Both the position numbers and the translations under genes were made by a program. From contig NZ_CP121464.1 of the NCBI RefSeq assembly GCF_029690045.1, positions 2,666,001-2,730,000 of the forward strand: a DNA stretch of 64,000 nt. The letters run 5' to 3'. Positions 52,689 through 63,225 of this stretch are shown here, one piece after another. The notes beneath the pieces were generated by a model that saw nothing but the letters and a program-made list of their open reading frames with translations, did not search any database and was not told the DNA's origin. The first letter of the stretch is position 1, and each line of letters opens with the position of its first letter. Source of the DNA: Janthinobacterium rivuli (lineage in GTDB: Bacteria > Pseudomonadota > Gammaproteobacteria > Burkholderiales > Burkholderiaceae_D).

Positions 52689-55002
52689 GTTGCCGAAAGA
52701 AACTACCAGTGCCCGTCCTAGCTCGCTGGGCCGGCGCGGTTTCCTGATCGCCGCCGCCGGCACGGGTTTTACGCTGGCCTTCTTGCGCGCCGACAGCTCC
52801 CTGGCTGCTGGCAAGGTGGCGCCCGTGGCAGCCTCCAAGTCTGCCGTTGCGCCCGTGTTCGATCCCAGCATCTGGTTCCAGATCTGCCGCGACGGCATCG
52901 TCACCGTCAACATCGCCAAGGCGGAAATGGGCCAGCACATCGGCACGGCCCTGGCGCGCATCGTCGCCGAGGAGCTGGAAGCGGACTGGAGCAAAATACG
53001 CCTGCATTACGTGGACACGGACCCGAAATGGGGGCTGATGGTGACGGGCGGCAGCTGGTCCGTCTGGCAGAATTTCGATCCGCTCAGCCGTGCCGGCGCG
53101 GCCGGGCGCCTGGCGCTGGTCGAGGAGGGGGCGCGCCTGTTGCGCCTGCCCGTGTCCGCCTGCCACGCCAGGCTGGGCGTCGTGCATGGCCGTGGGCGCT
53201 CGATCAGCTATGGCGACATCGTGCGCCGTGGCAAGCTGGCGCGCCAGTACACGCCCGAGCAACTGAAAGCCATCGTGCTGAAAACGCCGCAGCAGCGCAG
53301 CCTTATCGGCCAGAACGTGCAGGCGCTGGACATCCCCGCGAAAATCAATGGCACGGCCGTGTATGGCATCGATGCGGAAATCGAGGGCATGCTGTTTGCG
53401 CGCCCGAAGATCCCGCCCACGCGCTACGGCGCGAAAGTGGTGTCCATCGATGACTCGGCGGCCAGGAAGGTGCAGGGCTATCTGCGTTCGTTCGCCTTGC
53501 AAGACCCCAGCGGCACGGTGCCCGGCTGGGTCATGGTGGTGGCCGAAACCTATGCGGCGGCCATGCGCGCGGCCGACCTGGTGCAAGTGAAATGGCGGGC
53601 CGGCGCGGCGGCCCACGTGGCGGAGCAGGATATTGTCAACTATGCCACCAAGCAACTGGCCGATGCCAGCCTGGGCGCCCGTGTCGTCGATGATGATGGC
53701 GTGGAGCAAGCGTTCAACGATGCCAGCCTGCAGCTGGAACGCCACTACACGACCAGCACCGTGCTGCATTTCCAGCTGGAACCCGTCAATGCGCTGGCGC
53801 AGGAAATCGACGGTGTCTGGCACATTCATGCGGGCAATCAGTGGCAATCGCTGATCCTGCCCGTGCTGGCGCAAGCGTTGAAGGTGCCGGAGAGCAAGGT
53901 GATGCTGCATACCTATCTGCTCGGCGGTGGCTTCGGGCGGCGCCTGAATGGCGATTATTGCGTGCCGGCTGCGCTGGCGGCGCAAGCCGTGGGGCGCCCC
54001 GTCAAGATGATTTGCACGCGGTCCGACGACGCCCGTTTCGATTCGCCCCGTTCGCCCTCCGTGCAGCATGTGCGCATGGCGTTCGACGACGCGGGCAAGG
54101 TGTCGGCCATGGTGCACGAGGCCAGCGCGGGCTGGCCCACGCAAGCGATGATTCCCGCCTTCCTGGCCAAGGATAAGCAAGGCCATCCGTATGACCCGTT
54201 TGCCATCGCCGGCGCCGACCACTGGTACACGGTGGGCGCGCAGCGCGTGCGGGCCGTGTCGAACGACCTGGCCAACAGCAGTTTCCGCCCGGGCTGGCTG
54301 CGCTCCGTTGGCCCCGGCTGGACGAATTGGGCTGTGGAAAGTTTTATGGACGAGGCGGCGCAGGCGGCCAAGGTCGATCCGCTGGCCTTCCGTTTATCCC
54401 TGCTGCAGGCGGCAGGTCGCAACGCGGGCAGCGCGCCGAACGCCGTCGGCGGCGCCGCGCGGCTGGCCCATGTGCTGCGGCGCGTGGCGGAAAAAGCAGG
54501 TTGGGGCACGGCCATGCCGCCCGACACGGGCCTGGGCATCGCCGCCACGTTCGGCCAGGAACGCGACATGCCCACCTGGACGGCCTGTGTTGCTAGAGTG
54601 AAAGTGGACCGCAGCACTTGCATGGTGAAAGTCGAAAAGCTGTTCATGGTGATCGACGCGGGCAGCATCGTCGACCCCGATGGCGCGCTGGCGCAGGCGG
54701 AAGGGGGCGCCCTGTGGGGCGTGAGCATGGCCTTGCATGAAGGCACGGCCTTCCTCAACGGCGAAGTGAAGGATACCAACCTGAATACCTACACGCCGCT
54801 GCGCATGGCCGACGTGCCCGAGCTCGATATCGAATTTGTTGCCAGCACGCACACGGCGACGGGCATGGGCGAGCCGCCCACGACGGCCGTGGCGCCAGCG
54901 ATAGGCAACGCCATCTTTGCCGCCGTCGCTTCGCGCGTGCGGCATTTGCCGATCCGTCCGGAAGCCGTGCTGAAGGGGCTGGACCGGCACGGCGCCGTCT
55001 GA
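52681..55002 (+). CDS. Molybdopterin-binding large subunit of aldehyde/isoquinoline oxidoreductase type
   Basis: 773 residues from a GTG at 52681, with AGGAGG 7 bp upstream. A twin-arginine signal ([13 protein letters not shown]) indicates Tat export of the folded cofactor-loaded enzyme. Motifs include [51 protein letters not shown] and the C-terminal [16 protein letters not shown] with the active-site Glu region. No FAD subunit is encoded; electrons go through the 2Fe-2S subunit to the cytochrome. Natural substrate probably an aldehyde or N-heterocycle. Confidence 0.9.
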   Translation: MFKLPKETTSARPSSLGRRGFLIAAAGTGFTLAFLRADSSLAAGKVAPVAASKSAVAPVFDPSIWFQICRDGIVTVNIAKAEMGQHIGTALARIVAEELEADWSKIRLHYVDTDPKWGLMVTGGSWSVWQNFDPLSRAGAAGRLALVEEGARLLRLPVSACHARLGVVHGRGRSISYGDIVRRGKLARQYTPEQLKAIVLKTPQQRSLIGQNVQALDIPAKINGTAVYGIDAEIEGMLFARPKIPPTRYGAKVVSIDDSAARKVQGYLRSFALQDPSGTVPGWVMVVAETYAAAMRAADLVQVKWRAGAAAHVAEQDIVNYATKQLADASLGARVVDDDGVEQAFNDASLQLERHYTTSTVLHFQLEPVNALAQEIDGVWHIHAGNQWQSLILPVLAQALKVPESKVMLHTYLLGGGFGRRLNGDYCVPAALAAQAVGRPVKMICTRSDDARFDSPRSPSVQHVRMAFDDAGKVSAMVHEASAGWPTQAMIPAFLAKDKQGHPYDPFAIAGADHWYTVGAQRVRAVSNDLANSSFRPGWLRSVGPGWTNWAVESFMDEAAQAAKVDPLAFRLSLLQAAGRNAGSAPNAVGGAARLAHVLRRVAEKAGWGTAMPPDTGLGIAATFGQERDMPTWTACVARVKVDRSTCMVKVEKLFMVIDAGSIVDPDGALAQAEGGALWGVSMALHEGTAFLNGEVKDTNLNTYTPLRMADVPELDIEFVASTHTATGMGEPPTTAVAPAIGNAIFAAVASRVRHLPIRPEAVLKGLDRHGAV

Positions 55003-55132
55003 TGCGGGCGCGCGGCGAATTTGACGTGCGCCGCGCGTGAACGGGCGCAGGCTGCTACACTGAGGTTAGCCGCCGTGGGCATGCAGGCTGTGCCCGGCCC
55101 GGCAAGATCCCAGCTCGATTGCGGAGGCAACC

Positions 55133-55798
55133 ATGCAAGAACAATTTGTCAGCATTACGGCCGATGAACTTCAAATGGATGGCGTGCTCGACATGCCCGA
55201 GCGGCCGGTGGGCATCGTCCTGTTTGCCCACGGCGCAGGCGCCGACAGCGACTACCTGGGCGCCTCCAGCCACGCCACTTCCCAGGATTTTTTGCGAGCG
55301 GGCATCGCCACCTTGCGCTTCGACCAGGCCGGTGTCGGGCCTGGCGGCGGCAGCAATGGCCATGCGTATTTCGTGCGCAGCGATATCGTGCTGCTGGCGC
55401 GCCAACTGGAAAAAGCCCTGGGCTGGCTGCAAGTGGACCCGTCCACGCGGCGCTTGCCCTGCGGCCTGTACGGCTATGGCACCAGCGCGGCCGTCGTGAT
55501 GCAACTGGCGGCCTGGCGCAGCGCGGAGATCGCCGCGCTGGCCGTCTGCGATGGCCAGGTGGAAATGGCCGGCAAGGCGGCGCTGGAAAACGTGCGCGTG
55601 CCGTCGCTGCTGATCGTGGGCGGCCGCGACCCCGACGTGGCTGGCCTGAACCGCATGGCGTTCGCCACCTTGCGCTGCGACAAACAACTGGAACAGATCG
55701 CCGCCCCCGGCGGCCCCGACACGCGCCACCAGGCCGCTTTGCTGGCCACGGACTGGTACACGCGCCATTTCAACGGGCATACCAGCACGGCACAGTAG
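55133..55798 (+). CDS. Dienelactone-hydrolase-like protein without canonical nucleophile
   Basis: 221 residues. The alpha/beta-hydrolase N-terminus is clear (VGIVLFAHGAGADSDYLGASSH, ATLRFDQAGVG). The elbow reads GLYGYGTSAAV. Related proteins have GASTGAA here, so the serine position is Gly116 and Ser118 occupies the usual glycine position. His199-like residues near the end (DTRHQAALLATDWYTRH) remain. Activity is therefore doubtful or uses another nucleophile. It is the last core gene before the island. Confidence 0.7.
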   Translation: MQEQFVSITADELQMDGVLDMPERPVGIVLFAHGAGADSDYLGASSHATSQDFLRAGIATLRFDQAGVGPGGGSNGHAYFVRSDIVLLARQLEKALGWLQVDPSTRRLPCGLYGYGTSAAVVMQLAAWRSAEIAALAVCDGQVEMAGKAALENVRVPSLLIVGGRDPDVAGLNRMAFATLRCDKQLEQIAAPGGPDTRHQAALLATDWYTRHFNGHTSTAQ

Positions 55799-56316
55799 TT
55801 AATAGATCAGGCAAGGCCGCCCATCGAGTGGCCGAAAATGCCCGTGCGTTGCGCATCGATCGCCAGTTCCTGCTCCAGCAGGGCGCGCAGTTCCAGGATG
55901 TAGCTGTACATGCGGTAGCTCCGAAATTGGCAGAGCATCAGGAGCCATGCGGTTCTCCCATTGTTAAAGCCGCGTGTACAAATTCCGCACGAAAAATATG
56001 AAATTTTACAAAAAAATTAGTTCACAATTAATTGTTGATTCGCGACATTCTGTGTTACTTAGCTGATGGGTGGTAGGCGGCATCACTTAAGGATTTCACT
56101 CACCATGTCGCTCGACTCTGCGGCAAAATAATTGGTTCTTTCCTTCCACCTGGGGTTACTGCCAATCGAGAATCGGTATTGAACTTGACGTACCTGACTA
56201 ATAGCGCCTAGTGAGTAGTCTCAGGTGTAGTTTTCTAAGATACTGGTGTTAAAACCGACATCAAGTACCAGCCAGGAAACAATCATCATGAGGTTGGTGG
56301 TGGCCTACTGATTTTG
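55799..56316. other. 518-bp gene-free segment at the left edge of the island
   Basis: It starts with the fghA fragment (55815-55918) and then turns AT-rich. GTGTACAAATTC...ATGAAATT at about 55974-55994 resembles repeats at 58752-58818 on the other side. No ORF beyond about 40 codons is convincing, and no RNA gene is recognised. Confidence 0.5.
55815..55918 (-). pseudogene. fghA internal fragment
   Basis: 104 bp with about 95 percent identity, by eye, to 59324-59427 inside the intact fghA, in the same orientation. It encodes YRMYSYILELRALLEQEL to GHSMGG and then runs into a TGA. It differs by scattered substitutions (Ile for Leu, Gln for Glu), so it is not a very recent copy. It marks the left boundary of the island. 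Confidence 0.85.
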
Positions 56317-56666
56317 CTACTCCTGTACCGGATTTGGAACGCCTTGATAAACATCGGCTAGCTCCCAATGGCGTTCTAGTTCTGCTGCATCGTTGGTGTC
56401 TAAGCCGATAGCGGCAAGTGCCTTGATCGCCGTTACGACACCAACGGCGATCAGCAATCGGGTGTGATTGATGTAAAACTGCCAGTCTTGATCGTTGGTG
56501 TGTGTGATGCCGAGTAACTTTGACGCTAGATCCCGTTTCCTATCGGGAGAACATTGTTCAAAGAAATTGGATAGTGAGCCGCCGAGATTGCTCACCTCAT
56601 GATGTAGTGGTTTAATGTACCCGGACACTGATTTAGGCGAGAATGCTCGCCATGAAGAGGTGTTTG

Positions 56667-57829
<1,163 letters not shown>

Positions 57830-58243
57830 CCACTACATGAGCAAATGAATTACGGAACTGTGCGACGGCGTTAAGCTGATCTTTGACGCCTTTGGAAATC
57901 ACGCTCAGTTTAACCGCTAGCTCTAACCGCTTACCATTTGGAAGATCGCTGAAGTGGTCATACCAGACGCTACGATTTTCGTCATCCGCAACTATGCTAA
58001 CAAGCGCATGTGTTACCGCTGCCTCGCAAAGCACAGCAGTTTTTACGATGTAGGCCCAGTCATCTTTCTCAGAATCGAGATTTTCAATGAACCCGTTGGG
58101 AATACCCAACCGAGACTCAAGACTTGCATAAAGGCTTAGCCTTTCTGCGTGGCGCACGGCCTGTTCTGCCAAGTGCTGCCGATCTTCATCGGACCAATCA
58201 TCATCTGCCTCGTTAACGGTCACTCGGTTCTCCCACTTCTAAA

Positions 58244-58513
58244 TCAGTTAACGCGTGCTGCCGACAAGTCCACGCCAGCAGCAACCATAGCTTTTACCCA
58301 GTTCGGCTGACGACCACTGCCAGTCCATTCCTGCAATGCGTCTTGCGGGTTGCGGTATTGCACGGCTACTTTGCCGGTTGACTTCTTGATGTTGCCATTG
58401 CCGATCATGTCTTTCAGCGGCAAGCCCATGCGATGGGCAATGGCGTAAATTTCATTGCGTGCGGCTTCAAGGTCAGACTTGGCGCAGCTCTTTTCTTCTG
58501 CCTCCGCGGCTAC
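58244..58513 (-). pseudogene. 5'-truncated H-NS-family gene
   Basis: The minus-strand frame between a TAG at 58514-58516 and the stop at 58244 encodes EAARNEIYAIAHRMGLPLKDMIG and then the H-NS DNA-binding end YRNPQDALQEWTGSGRQPNWVKAMVAAG. No start codon precedes the linker; only Met at 58429 remains. The N-terminal oligomerisation domain has been lost at about 58510, where unrelated sequence begins. If translated it could at most bind DNA without oligomerising. Confidence 0.75.
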
Positions 58514-58738
58514 CTATGAAGCCGTCTGGCTTCCACCCGATGCCAAGCACCACGCTTTCGTGACAAAGCAATCTGTCATCGACAGGTTTATGGCGCACGA
58601 CTTGCCAGCACGTATTTCACCAGACACAGATGCAGGCCGTCGCATCATGCACGGTAAACGTTACACCATCGACCATGGTGCGCCAGTGCCAAAGCCCATT
58701 ACGTTGGTAGATTGCTATTTTATTCTTCTGAAGTGATG
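58503..58738 (+). pseudogene. Unidentified coding debris
   Basis: A plus frame (YEAVWLPPDAKHHAFVTKQ, FMAHDLPARISPDTDAGRR, KRYTIDHGAPVPKPIT) has protein-like composition but no start, and joins directly to the truncated H-NS gene. It is probably the middle of another lost gene. No family recognised. From here to 58916 no gene is supported. Confidence 0.3.
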
Positions 58739-58751
58739 CAATACCGACTTC

Positions 58752-58818
58752 GTACACAAAAAATGCGCAAATTCTGTTTTGAAAGCGTGTACAAAAATGC
58801 ACAAATTCTGCTATGAAA
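58752..58818. repeat. Two degenerate direct repeats, GTACAmAAAATGCrCAAATTCTG..GAAA
   Basis: Copy 1 is at 58752-58784 and copy 2 at 58789-58818, both AT-rich and in the same orientation. A related GTGTACAAATTC...ATGAAATT occurs at about 55974 on the other side of the island. They may be ends or recombination sites of the inserted segment. Confidence 0.45.
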
Positions 58819-58916
58819 TTAGTATTGCAGGGTCAGGACGGATACATTCTGGCAACTAAGAAATAAACAAAATTATGGCAATAATAACATCAAAAAAATG
58901 CCTCGGTAGCTTCTAC

Positions 58917-59786
58917 TCAGCCGAGGGCACGCAAGTTGTGCGCATGGAAGCGCACATGCTCTTCCATGAAGCTGGCGATGAAGTAATAGCCGTGGTCGTA
59001 GCCGGCATGGCGGCGCAGCCGTAGTGGCTGGCCGGCGTCGCGGCACGCCGCTTCGAAGATGTCGGGGTGCAGTTGTTCGGGCAGGAATTTGTCGGCCAGG
59101 CCCTGGTCGATCAAAATGCCTTGTGGGAACAGCGGTGGCTGGCCCGGCAGGCCGCGCATCAGCGCGCTGGCATCGTACTGCTGCCAGCTGGCCTCGTCGC
59201 TGCCCAGATAGCCCGTAAACGCCTTCTTGCCCCACGGACACTGGCTTGGTGCGGCGATGGGGGCGAAGGCGGAGACGGAGCGGAACAGTTCCGGGTTGCG
59301 CAAGGCCAGCACCAGCGCGCCATGGCCGCCCATCGAGTGGCCGAAAATGCCCGTGCGTTGCGCATCGATCGCCAGTTCTTCTTCCAGCAGGGCGCGCAGT
59401 TCCAGCAGGTAGCTGTACATCCGATAATGGCTGCGCCATGGCGCCTCGGTGGCGTCCACGTAAAAGCCGGCGCCCACGCCGAAATCCCAGGAGTCGCTCT
59501 CGCCCGCGATGTTCGCGCCACGGGGGCTGGTGTCGGGCGCGATCAGGATCAAGCCTTCCTCCGCTGCCACGCGCTGGGCGCCGCCCTTGATCATGAACGT
59601 TTCTTCCGTGCAGGTCAGGCCCGCCAGGTAAAACAGGGCGGGGCGCTTGGTGGTGGCCACGCTGCCGGGCGCCGTGTCGGGGATGAAGGCCGAGAAACGC
59701 ATGGGCAAGCCGATGGCTTGCGCGTCGTGGCGATAAAAGCGTTGTACGCCGCCAAAACAGGCGTGTTCACTCAACAGTTCCAGCAT
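58917..59786 (-). CDS. fghA: S-formylglutathione hydrolase
   Basis: 289 residues, full length for the family. ALFYLAGLTCTEETFMIKGGAQR, the nucleophile elbow GHSMGGHGAL and the catalytic His in RRHAGYDHGYYFIASF are all present. It hydrolyses S-formylglutathione to formate in formaldehyde detoxification. The partner adhC is not in the window. An internal fragment of this gene type is repeated at 55815. Confidence 0.95.
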   Translation of the reverse strand: MLELLSEHACFGGVQRFYRHDAQAIGLPMRFSAFIPDTAPGSVATTKRPALFYLAGLTCTEETFMIKGGAQRVAAEEGLILIAPDTSPRGANIAGESDSWDFGVGAGFYVDATEAPWRSHYRMYSYLLELRALLEEELAIDAQRTGIFGHSMGGHGALVLALRNPELFRSVSAFAPIAAPSQCPWGKKAFTGYLGSDEASWQQYDASALMRGLPGQPPLFPQGILIDQGLADKFLPEQLHPDIFEAACRDAGQPLRLRRHAGYDHGYYFIASFMEEHVRFHAHNLRALG

Positions 59787-59842
59787 GAATTCTCCTCGTT
59801 AATGCCACAGTATAGCCAGAGCGGCGCAGGGCCGGCTCGGGA

Positions 59843-60706
59843 TCAGCCCAGCATGGCCGCTAATGCAGGCAAGATGTCTTGTGCCGGCGCTTCGGTCTTG
59901 AAGGCCAGCAAATGGTCGGCGCGCGTCTTGCCCAGGTTGATGGCGGCCACGGGCTTGCCCGCTTCGGCCGCCATGCGGCACAGGCGAAAGCTCGAATACA
60001 CCATGACGGACGAGCCCACGACCAGCAGGGCGCTGGCCGTGTGCATCTTGCTTTCGGCCTCGGCCGCGCAGGCGGCGGGCACGCCATCGCCGAAAAACAC
60101 CACGTCGGGCTGCAGGGTGCCGCCGCAGCGGGGACAGACGGGCACGTGGAAGGTGGCCAGCTGCGACGGCTCCAGCAAGGCGTCGCCATCGGGCGCCGGC
60201 GTGGCCGTGGCGCCCAGCAGCTGTGGATTGTCGCGTTCGAGCTGGTCCTGGATCAGGCGGCGCGTATGGCGGGTATGGCAATCGAGGCACACGACGCCAT
60301 GTATGCTGCCGTGCAACTCCGTGACGGCGGTACTGCCGGCTTGCTGATGCAGGCCATCCACGTTTTGCGTGACCAGGCCGCCTATTCTCTGGCGCTGGGC
60401 CAGTTGCGCGATGGCCAAGTGGCCAGGATTGGGCGTGGCGCGCGCCAGGGTCGGCCAGCCCACCATGCTGCGTGCCCAGTAGCGGCGGCGCACGGCTTCC
60501 TGGCGGCGAAAATCGGGGCCTTGCACGGGCGCGTTGCCGCGCCGTACGCCTTGCGTGTCGCGGTAGTCGGGTATGCCGGACGCCGTGCTGATGCCGGCGC
60601 CCGTCAGCAGCAGCACGTCGGGATGGCGCCGCAGGAACTGCGCCAGCTGCTCAAGGGCAAGATCGTCGCTGGCGGCTTGCAGGCTGGCTGAGGAAAAATT
60701 TTGCAT
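59843..60706 (-). CDS. NAD-dependent protein deacylase (sirtuin)
   Basis: 287 residues from the ATG at 60704-60706. NAD motif GAGISTASGIPDYRD, the TQNVDGLHQQAGS loop, catalytic His in ELHGSIHGVVCLDC, and two zinc CxxC pairs (CLDC and CPRC). The GIPDYR form with the GSSVMVYSS end is of the SIRT4/class II type. It removes acyl groups from lysines. Confidence 0.92.
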   Translation of the reverse strand: MQNFSSASLQAASDDLALEQLAQFLRRHPDVLLLTGAGISTASGIPDYRDTQGVRRGNAPVQGPDFRRQEAVRRRYWARSMVGWPTLARATPNPGHLAIAQLAQRQRIGGLVTQNVDGLHQQAGSTAVTELHGSIHGVVCLDCHTRHTRRLIQDQLERDNPQLLGATATPAPDGDALLEPSQLATFHVPVCPRCGGTLQPDVVFFGDGVPAACAAEAESKMHTASALLVVGSSVMVYSSFRLCRMAAEAGKPVAAINLGKTRADHLLAFKTEAPAQDILPALAAMLG

Positions 60707-60754
60707 GATGCGCCATGCTAACCGAAAAGCACGGCGCCGTTGCAAGGGCGAGGT

Positions 60755-61426
60755 TTATTCGAGCTTCATGCCGAAACGCTGCAGCCTCGGCTGCCAATGC
60801 TCCTGGATATTGGCCGACACGAGGATGCGTTCGGCCTTGCCGATCAGCAATTCGCGGGGCACGAAGCCGAAGTAGCGCGAGTCGGCGCTGTTGTCGCGGT
60901 TGTCTCCCAGCATGAGGAAATGGTCGGCCGGCACGGTCACGGGCGCAAAGCTGCGGGCCGCACCGGCGATTTGCGGCAAAACCTGGATGCGGTGCTGCTC
61001 GGTCTGGTTGCGTTCGCTGATGCGCTGTGCCGTCAGCTGGCCCACGTGGGCGATGGTTTCAGGCGCCGTGTCGAGCGCCGTGTACTGGGCGGGCTGGCCA
61101 TTGATGACCAGCTGTTCATTGCGCATCTCGATTGTGTCGCCGGGCAGGGCGATGATGCGCTTGATCAAGCGCGTGCCGTCTTTCGGCGAAGAAAAGGTGA
61201 CGATGTCGCCCCGCTGCGGTTCGCCCAGGCGCTGCAGCACGATATCGGTGAGCGGCACTTTCAGGTTGAAGGCCAGGCGGTTGACGAAGACCACGTCTCC
61301 TTCGAGCAGGTTGGGGCGCATCGACGCCGACGGTATGGGATTCCAGTCCGCCACGGCCGTGCGGAACACGCCGAACAGCAGGAGAAACATCAAAAAACCT
61401 TTGTTGGCGCGCATCCATGTGCTCAT
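60755..61426 (-). CDS. lepB: Signal peptidase I
   Basis: 223 residues from the ATG at 61424-61426. One membrane helix (about 10-25), catalytic Ser35 in PSASMRP, catalytic Lys89 in RLIKRIIALPGD, and the box GDNRDNSADSRYFGFVP. Short single-anchor form, unlike the enteric two-helix LepB, and not next to lepA. Probably a second, accessory signal peptidase. Confidence 0.92.
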   Translation of the reverse strand: MSTWMRANKGFLMFLLLFGVFRTAVADWNPIPSASMRPNLLEGDVVFVNRLAFNLKVPLTDIVLQRLGEPQRGDIVTFSSPKDGTRLIKRIIALPGDTIEMRNEQLVINGQPAQYTALDTAPETIAHVGQLTAQRISERNQTEQHRIQVLPQIAGAARSFAPVTVPADHFLMLGDNRDNSADSRYFGFVPRELLIGKAERILVSANIQEHWQPRLQRFGMKLE

Positions 61427-61586
61427 GTTGGCTCTTTCGCTGGGCTGTGCCCGTGATGGTGAAGGGGGCGCCATTGCTGCTGGCGATATATTCACGATGC
61501 ACGGCGAGGCTGAAGCCAGTCTTAAATCACGCCAATGCGCGCGCCATGGCGTGCCGCTGTTGCGTGCACGCATCACTACGCCGGTA

Positions 61587-61829
61587 TCAAGGGTGCTGGC
61601 ACGGTGTATGCGTGTCGTCGCCGTTCTGCAGGCGCTTGCCGTGCATGTCATCCCACAGCTCGCCGAGCGCCACCAGCAAGCCGCCGCCCACGAAGGGGAT
61701 TGCCACCAGCCATGGATTGCTGTCGAGCCAGGGCCCCAGCACGATGGCCGAGACCACGGCGATGACGATGGCGCTGCACCAGAAGCGGCGCGGATGCCGC
61801 AGGGTCAGCAGGTAGTGAAAGTCGTTCAT
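61587..61829 (-). CDS. Small membrane protein, 80 aa
   Basis: ATG at 61827-61829 with a very strong ribosome site (AAGGAGG). Two hydrophobic segments (about 17-33 and 43-57) and a charged tail. No family recognised. It overlaps the preceding small membrane gene by ATGA; the two likely form a pair. Confidence 0.7.
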   Translation of the reverse strand: MNDFHYLLTLRHPRRFWCSAIVIAVVSAIVLGPWLDSNPWLVAIPFVGGGLLVALGELWDDMHGKRLQNGDDTHTPCQHP

Positions 61830-62077
61830 AAATCCTCCTTGGTGAGCATGCGGAACAGCCGGGCGGCCAGGATGCTGCTGACGGCAATGACGATGCAGCC
61901 GTCCAGGAAAAACAGTACCTTGCCAACCAGATGCATGCCTTGTACGAGATAGGCGGGCAGTTCCCGCGCTTCCGCCCACTGTGTCATCCGTGCCAGCACG
62001 ATGGCGGCGGCAAAGATGACGACGGCCAAGGCCAGCACCACCAGCACGTGTTCGAACAGGCGTAGCCGCAGTTTCAT
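61826..62077 (-). CDS. Small membrane protein, 83 aa
   Basis: Two hydrophobic segments (about 8-29 and 49-72) and basic residues at the N-terminus (MKLRLRLFEH). The sequence ends RLFRMLTKEDL. Resembles the small YqhA/PsiE-like two-helix proteins but not assignable. Translationally coupled to the 80-aa gene downstream. Confidence 0.65.
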   Translation of the reverse strand: MKLRLRLFEHVLVVLALAVVIFAAAIVLARMTQWAEARELPAYLVQGMHLVGKVLFFLDGCIVIAVSSILAARLFRMLTKEDL

Positions 62078-62208
62078 GTTGGACTTGGCAAGGTTGGGAA
62101 GATTCCCGAGCCTTGAAGTTATCAGTCCATCATGGTGCGGCTTTGCGCTGCGACAAAGTCGCCCCTGATAGTATCAAAGTCGTGTTGCTGCCGGAAAAAT
62201 GCGGCATC

Positions 62209-62748
62209 TCAGGCCATGGCTTGCGTGTTGCGCCGCTCAAAATACAGCAAGTCCGACCAGGCATTCTGGAAAAACATGGCTTGTTCCGACTTGCCATACT
62301 GATGAAAGCCGTTGCGCTGCATGACGGCGACCGAGCCCAGGTTTTGCGGCCGCGCCGTCGCTTCCAGGCGCCACAGTTCCAGTGGGCCGAAAGCCTCTTC
62401 CAGCAGCAGGGCCACCACGCGGGTGGCGTAGCCGCGTCCGCCGAACCGTTCGCCGATGCGGTAACCGAGCGTTGCTTTATTGAAATAGGGGCGGGTAACG
62501 GCCGTCAGGTTGACCCGGCCGATGATTTGCCCGTCCAGTTTTGCCAGGTACTGGTAGGCGCGGTCTTGCTGGCGCTCGCGCTGTGCCTGCTCGATGGCGG
62601 CGGCGATGGCTTCCTGGTGATAGTAGGATGGCGCGCGCGCCGTGACCCAGTTTTCAAAATACGCGCGGTTTTCGAGTTCAAAGGCCAGCAAGGCGGGAAG
62701 GTCGCTGCTGGCCGGCGGGTGTAGCTGAAGGCGGTCGAGGTCTGGCAT
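62209..62748 (-). CDS. GNAT acetyltransferase, RimJ/RimL-like
   Basis: 179 residues. GNAT pattern with LAKLDGQIIGRVNLTAV, the acetyl-CoA loop GYRIGERFGGRGYATRVVALLLEEAF and the end ATARPQNLGSVAVMQRNGFHQYG. Related to ribosomal-protein alanine acetyltransferases; the target is unknown. Divergent from the VOC gene 83 bp away. Confidence 0.88.
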   Translation of the reverse strand: MPDLDRLQLHPPASSDLPALLAFELENRAYFENWVTARAPSYYHQEAIAAAIEQAQRERQQDRAYQYLAKLDGQIIGRVNLTAVTRPYFNKATLGYRIGERFGGRGYATRVVALLLEEAFGPLELWRLEATARPQNLGSVAVMQRNGFHQYGKSEQAMFFQNAWSDLLYFERRNTQAMA

Positions 62749-62831
62749 GGGAGCGTGTCCAAAAGCGATGCGCCATTATAATCAGCTGGCGCATTTCGCC
62801 GCACACCTGCCTGAATTCATCAAGGAGCAGC

Positions 62832-63224
62832 ATGCTGTCCCATATTTGCCTCGGCACCAACGACTTTCCACGCGCCTACGTCTTCTACACGACCCTGCTG
62901 GGAGAACTCGGCTTGATCGAGAAATTCCACGACCCGGCCAAACCCTGGGCCGGCTGGATGGCGAACGAGGCGCCGCGCCCCCTGTTGGTGCTGACGGTGC
63001 CGCATGACGGCTTGCCGGCCGCGCCCGGCAACGGACAGATGACGGCCTTGCTGGCGGCCAGCCGCGCCCAGGTGGACCGCTGCTACCAGGCTGCGCTGGC
63101 GCTGGGCGCCGCGTGCGAAGGGCCGCCCGGCTTGCGCCCCGATTACCACGCCCATTACTATGGCGCCTACTTCCGCGACCTCGATGGCAACAAGCTGTGC
63201 GTCTGCTGCCACGCCGGGGAATGA
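62832..63224 (+). CDS. VOC-family protein
   Basis: 130 residues. Starts MLSHICLGTNDFPRAYVFY and ends YGAYFRDLDGNKLCVCCH, the standard VOC halves; metal ligands are the N-terminal His and a C-terminal residue near KLCVCC. Similar in layout to the VOC gene at 11998. Its stop is one base from that of the convergent dinB gene. Confidence 0.85.
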   Translation: MLSHICLGTNDFPRAYVFYTTLLGELGLIEKFHDPAKPWAGWMANEAPRPLLVLTVPHDGLPAAPGNGQMTALLAASRAQVDRCYQAALALGAACEGPPGLRPDYHAHYYGAYFRDLDGNKLCVCCHAGE

Positions 63225-63225
63225 C

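Noticed and set aside
56317..56628. Independent 103-aa gene starting at a GTG inside the IS end
   Set aside because: Its first residues come from the IS terminal repeat and the rest joins in frame to the gene on the other side of the IS, so it is the 3' half of the interrupted gene.
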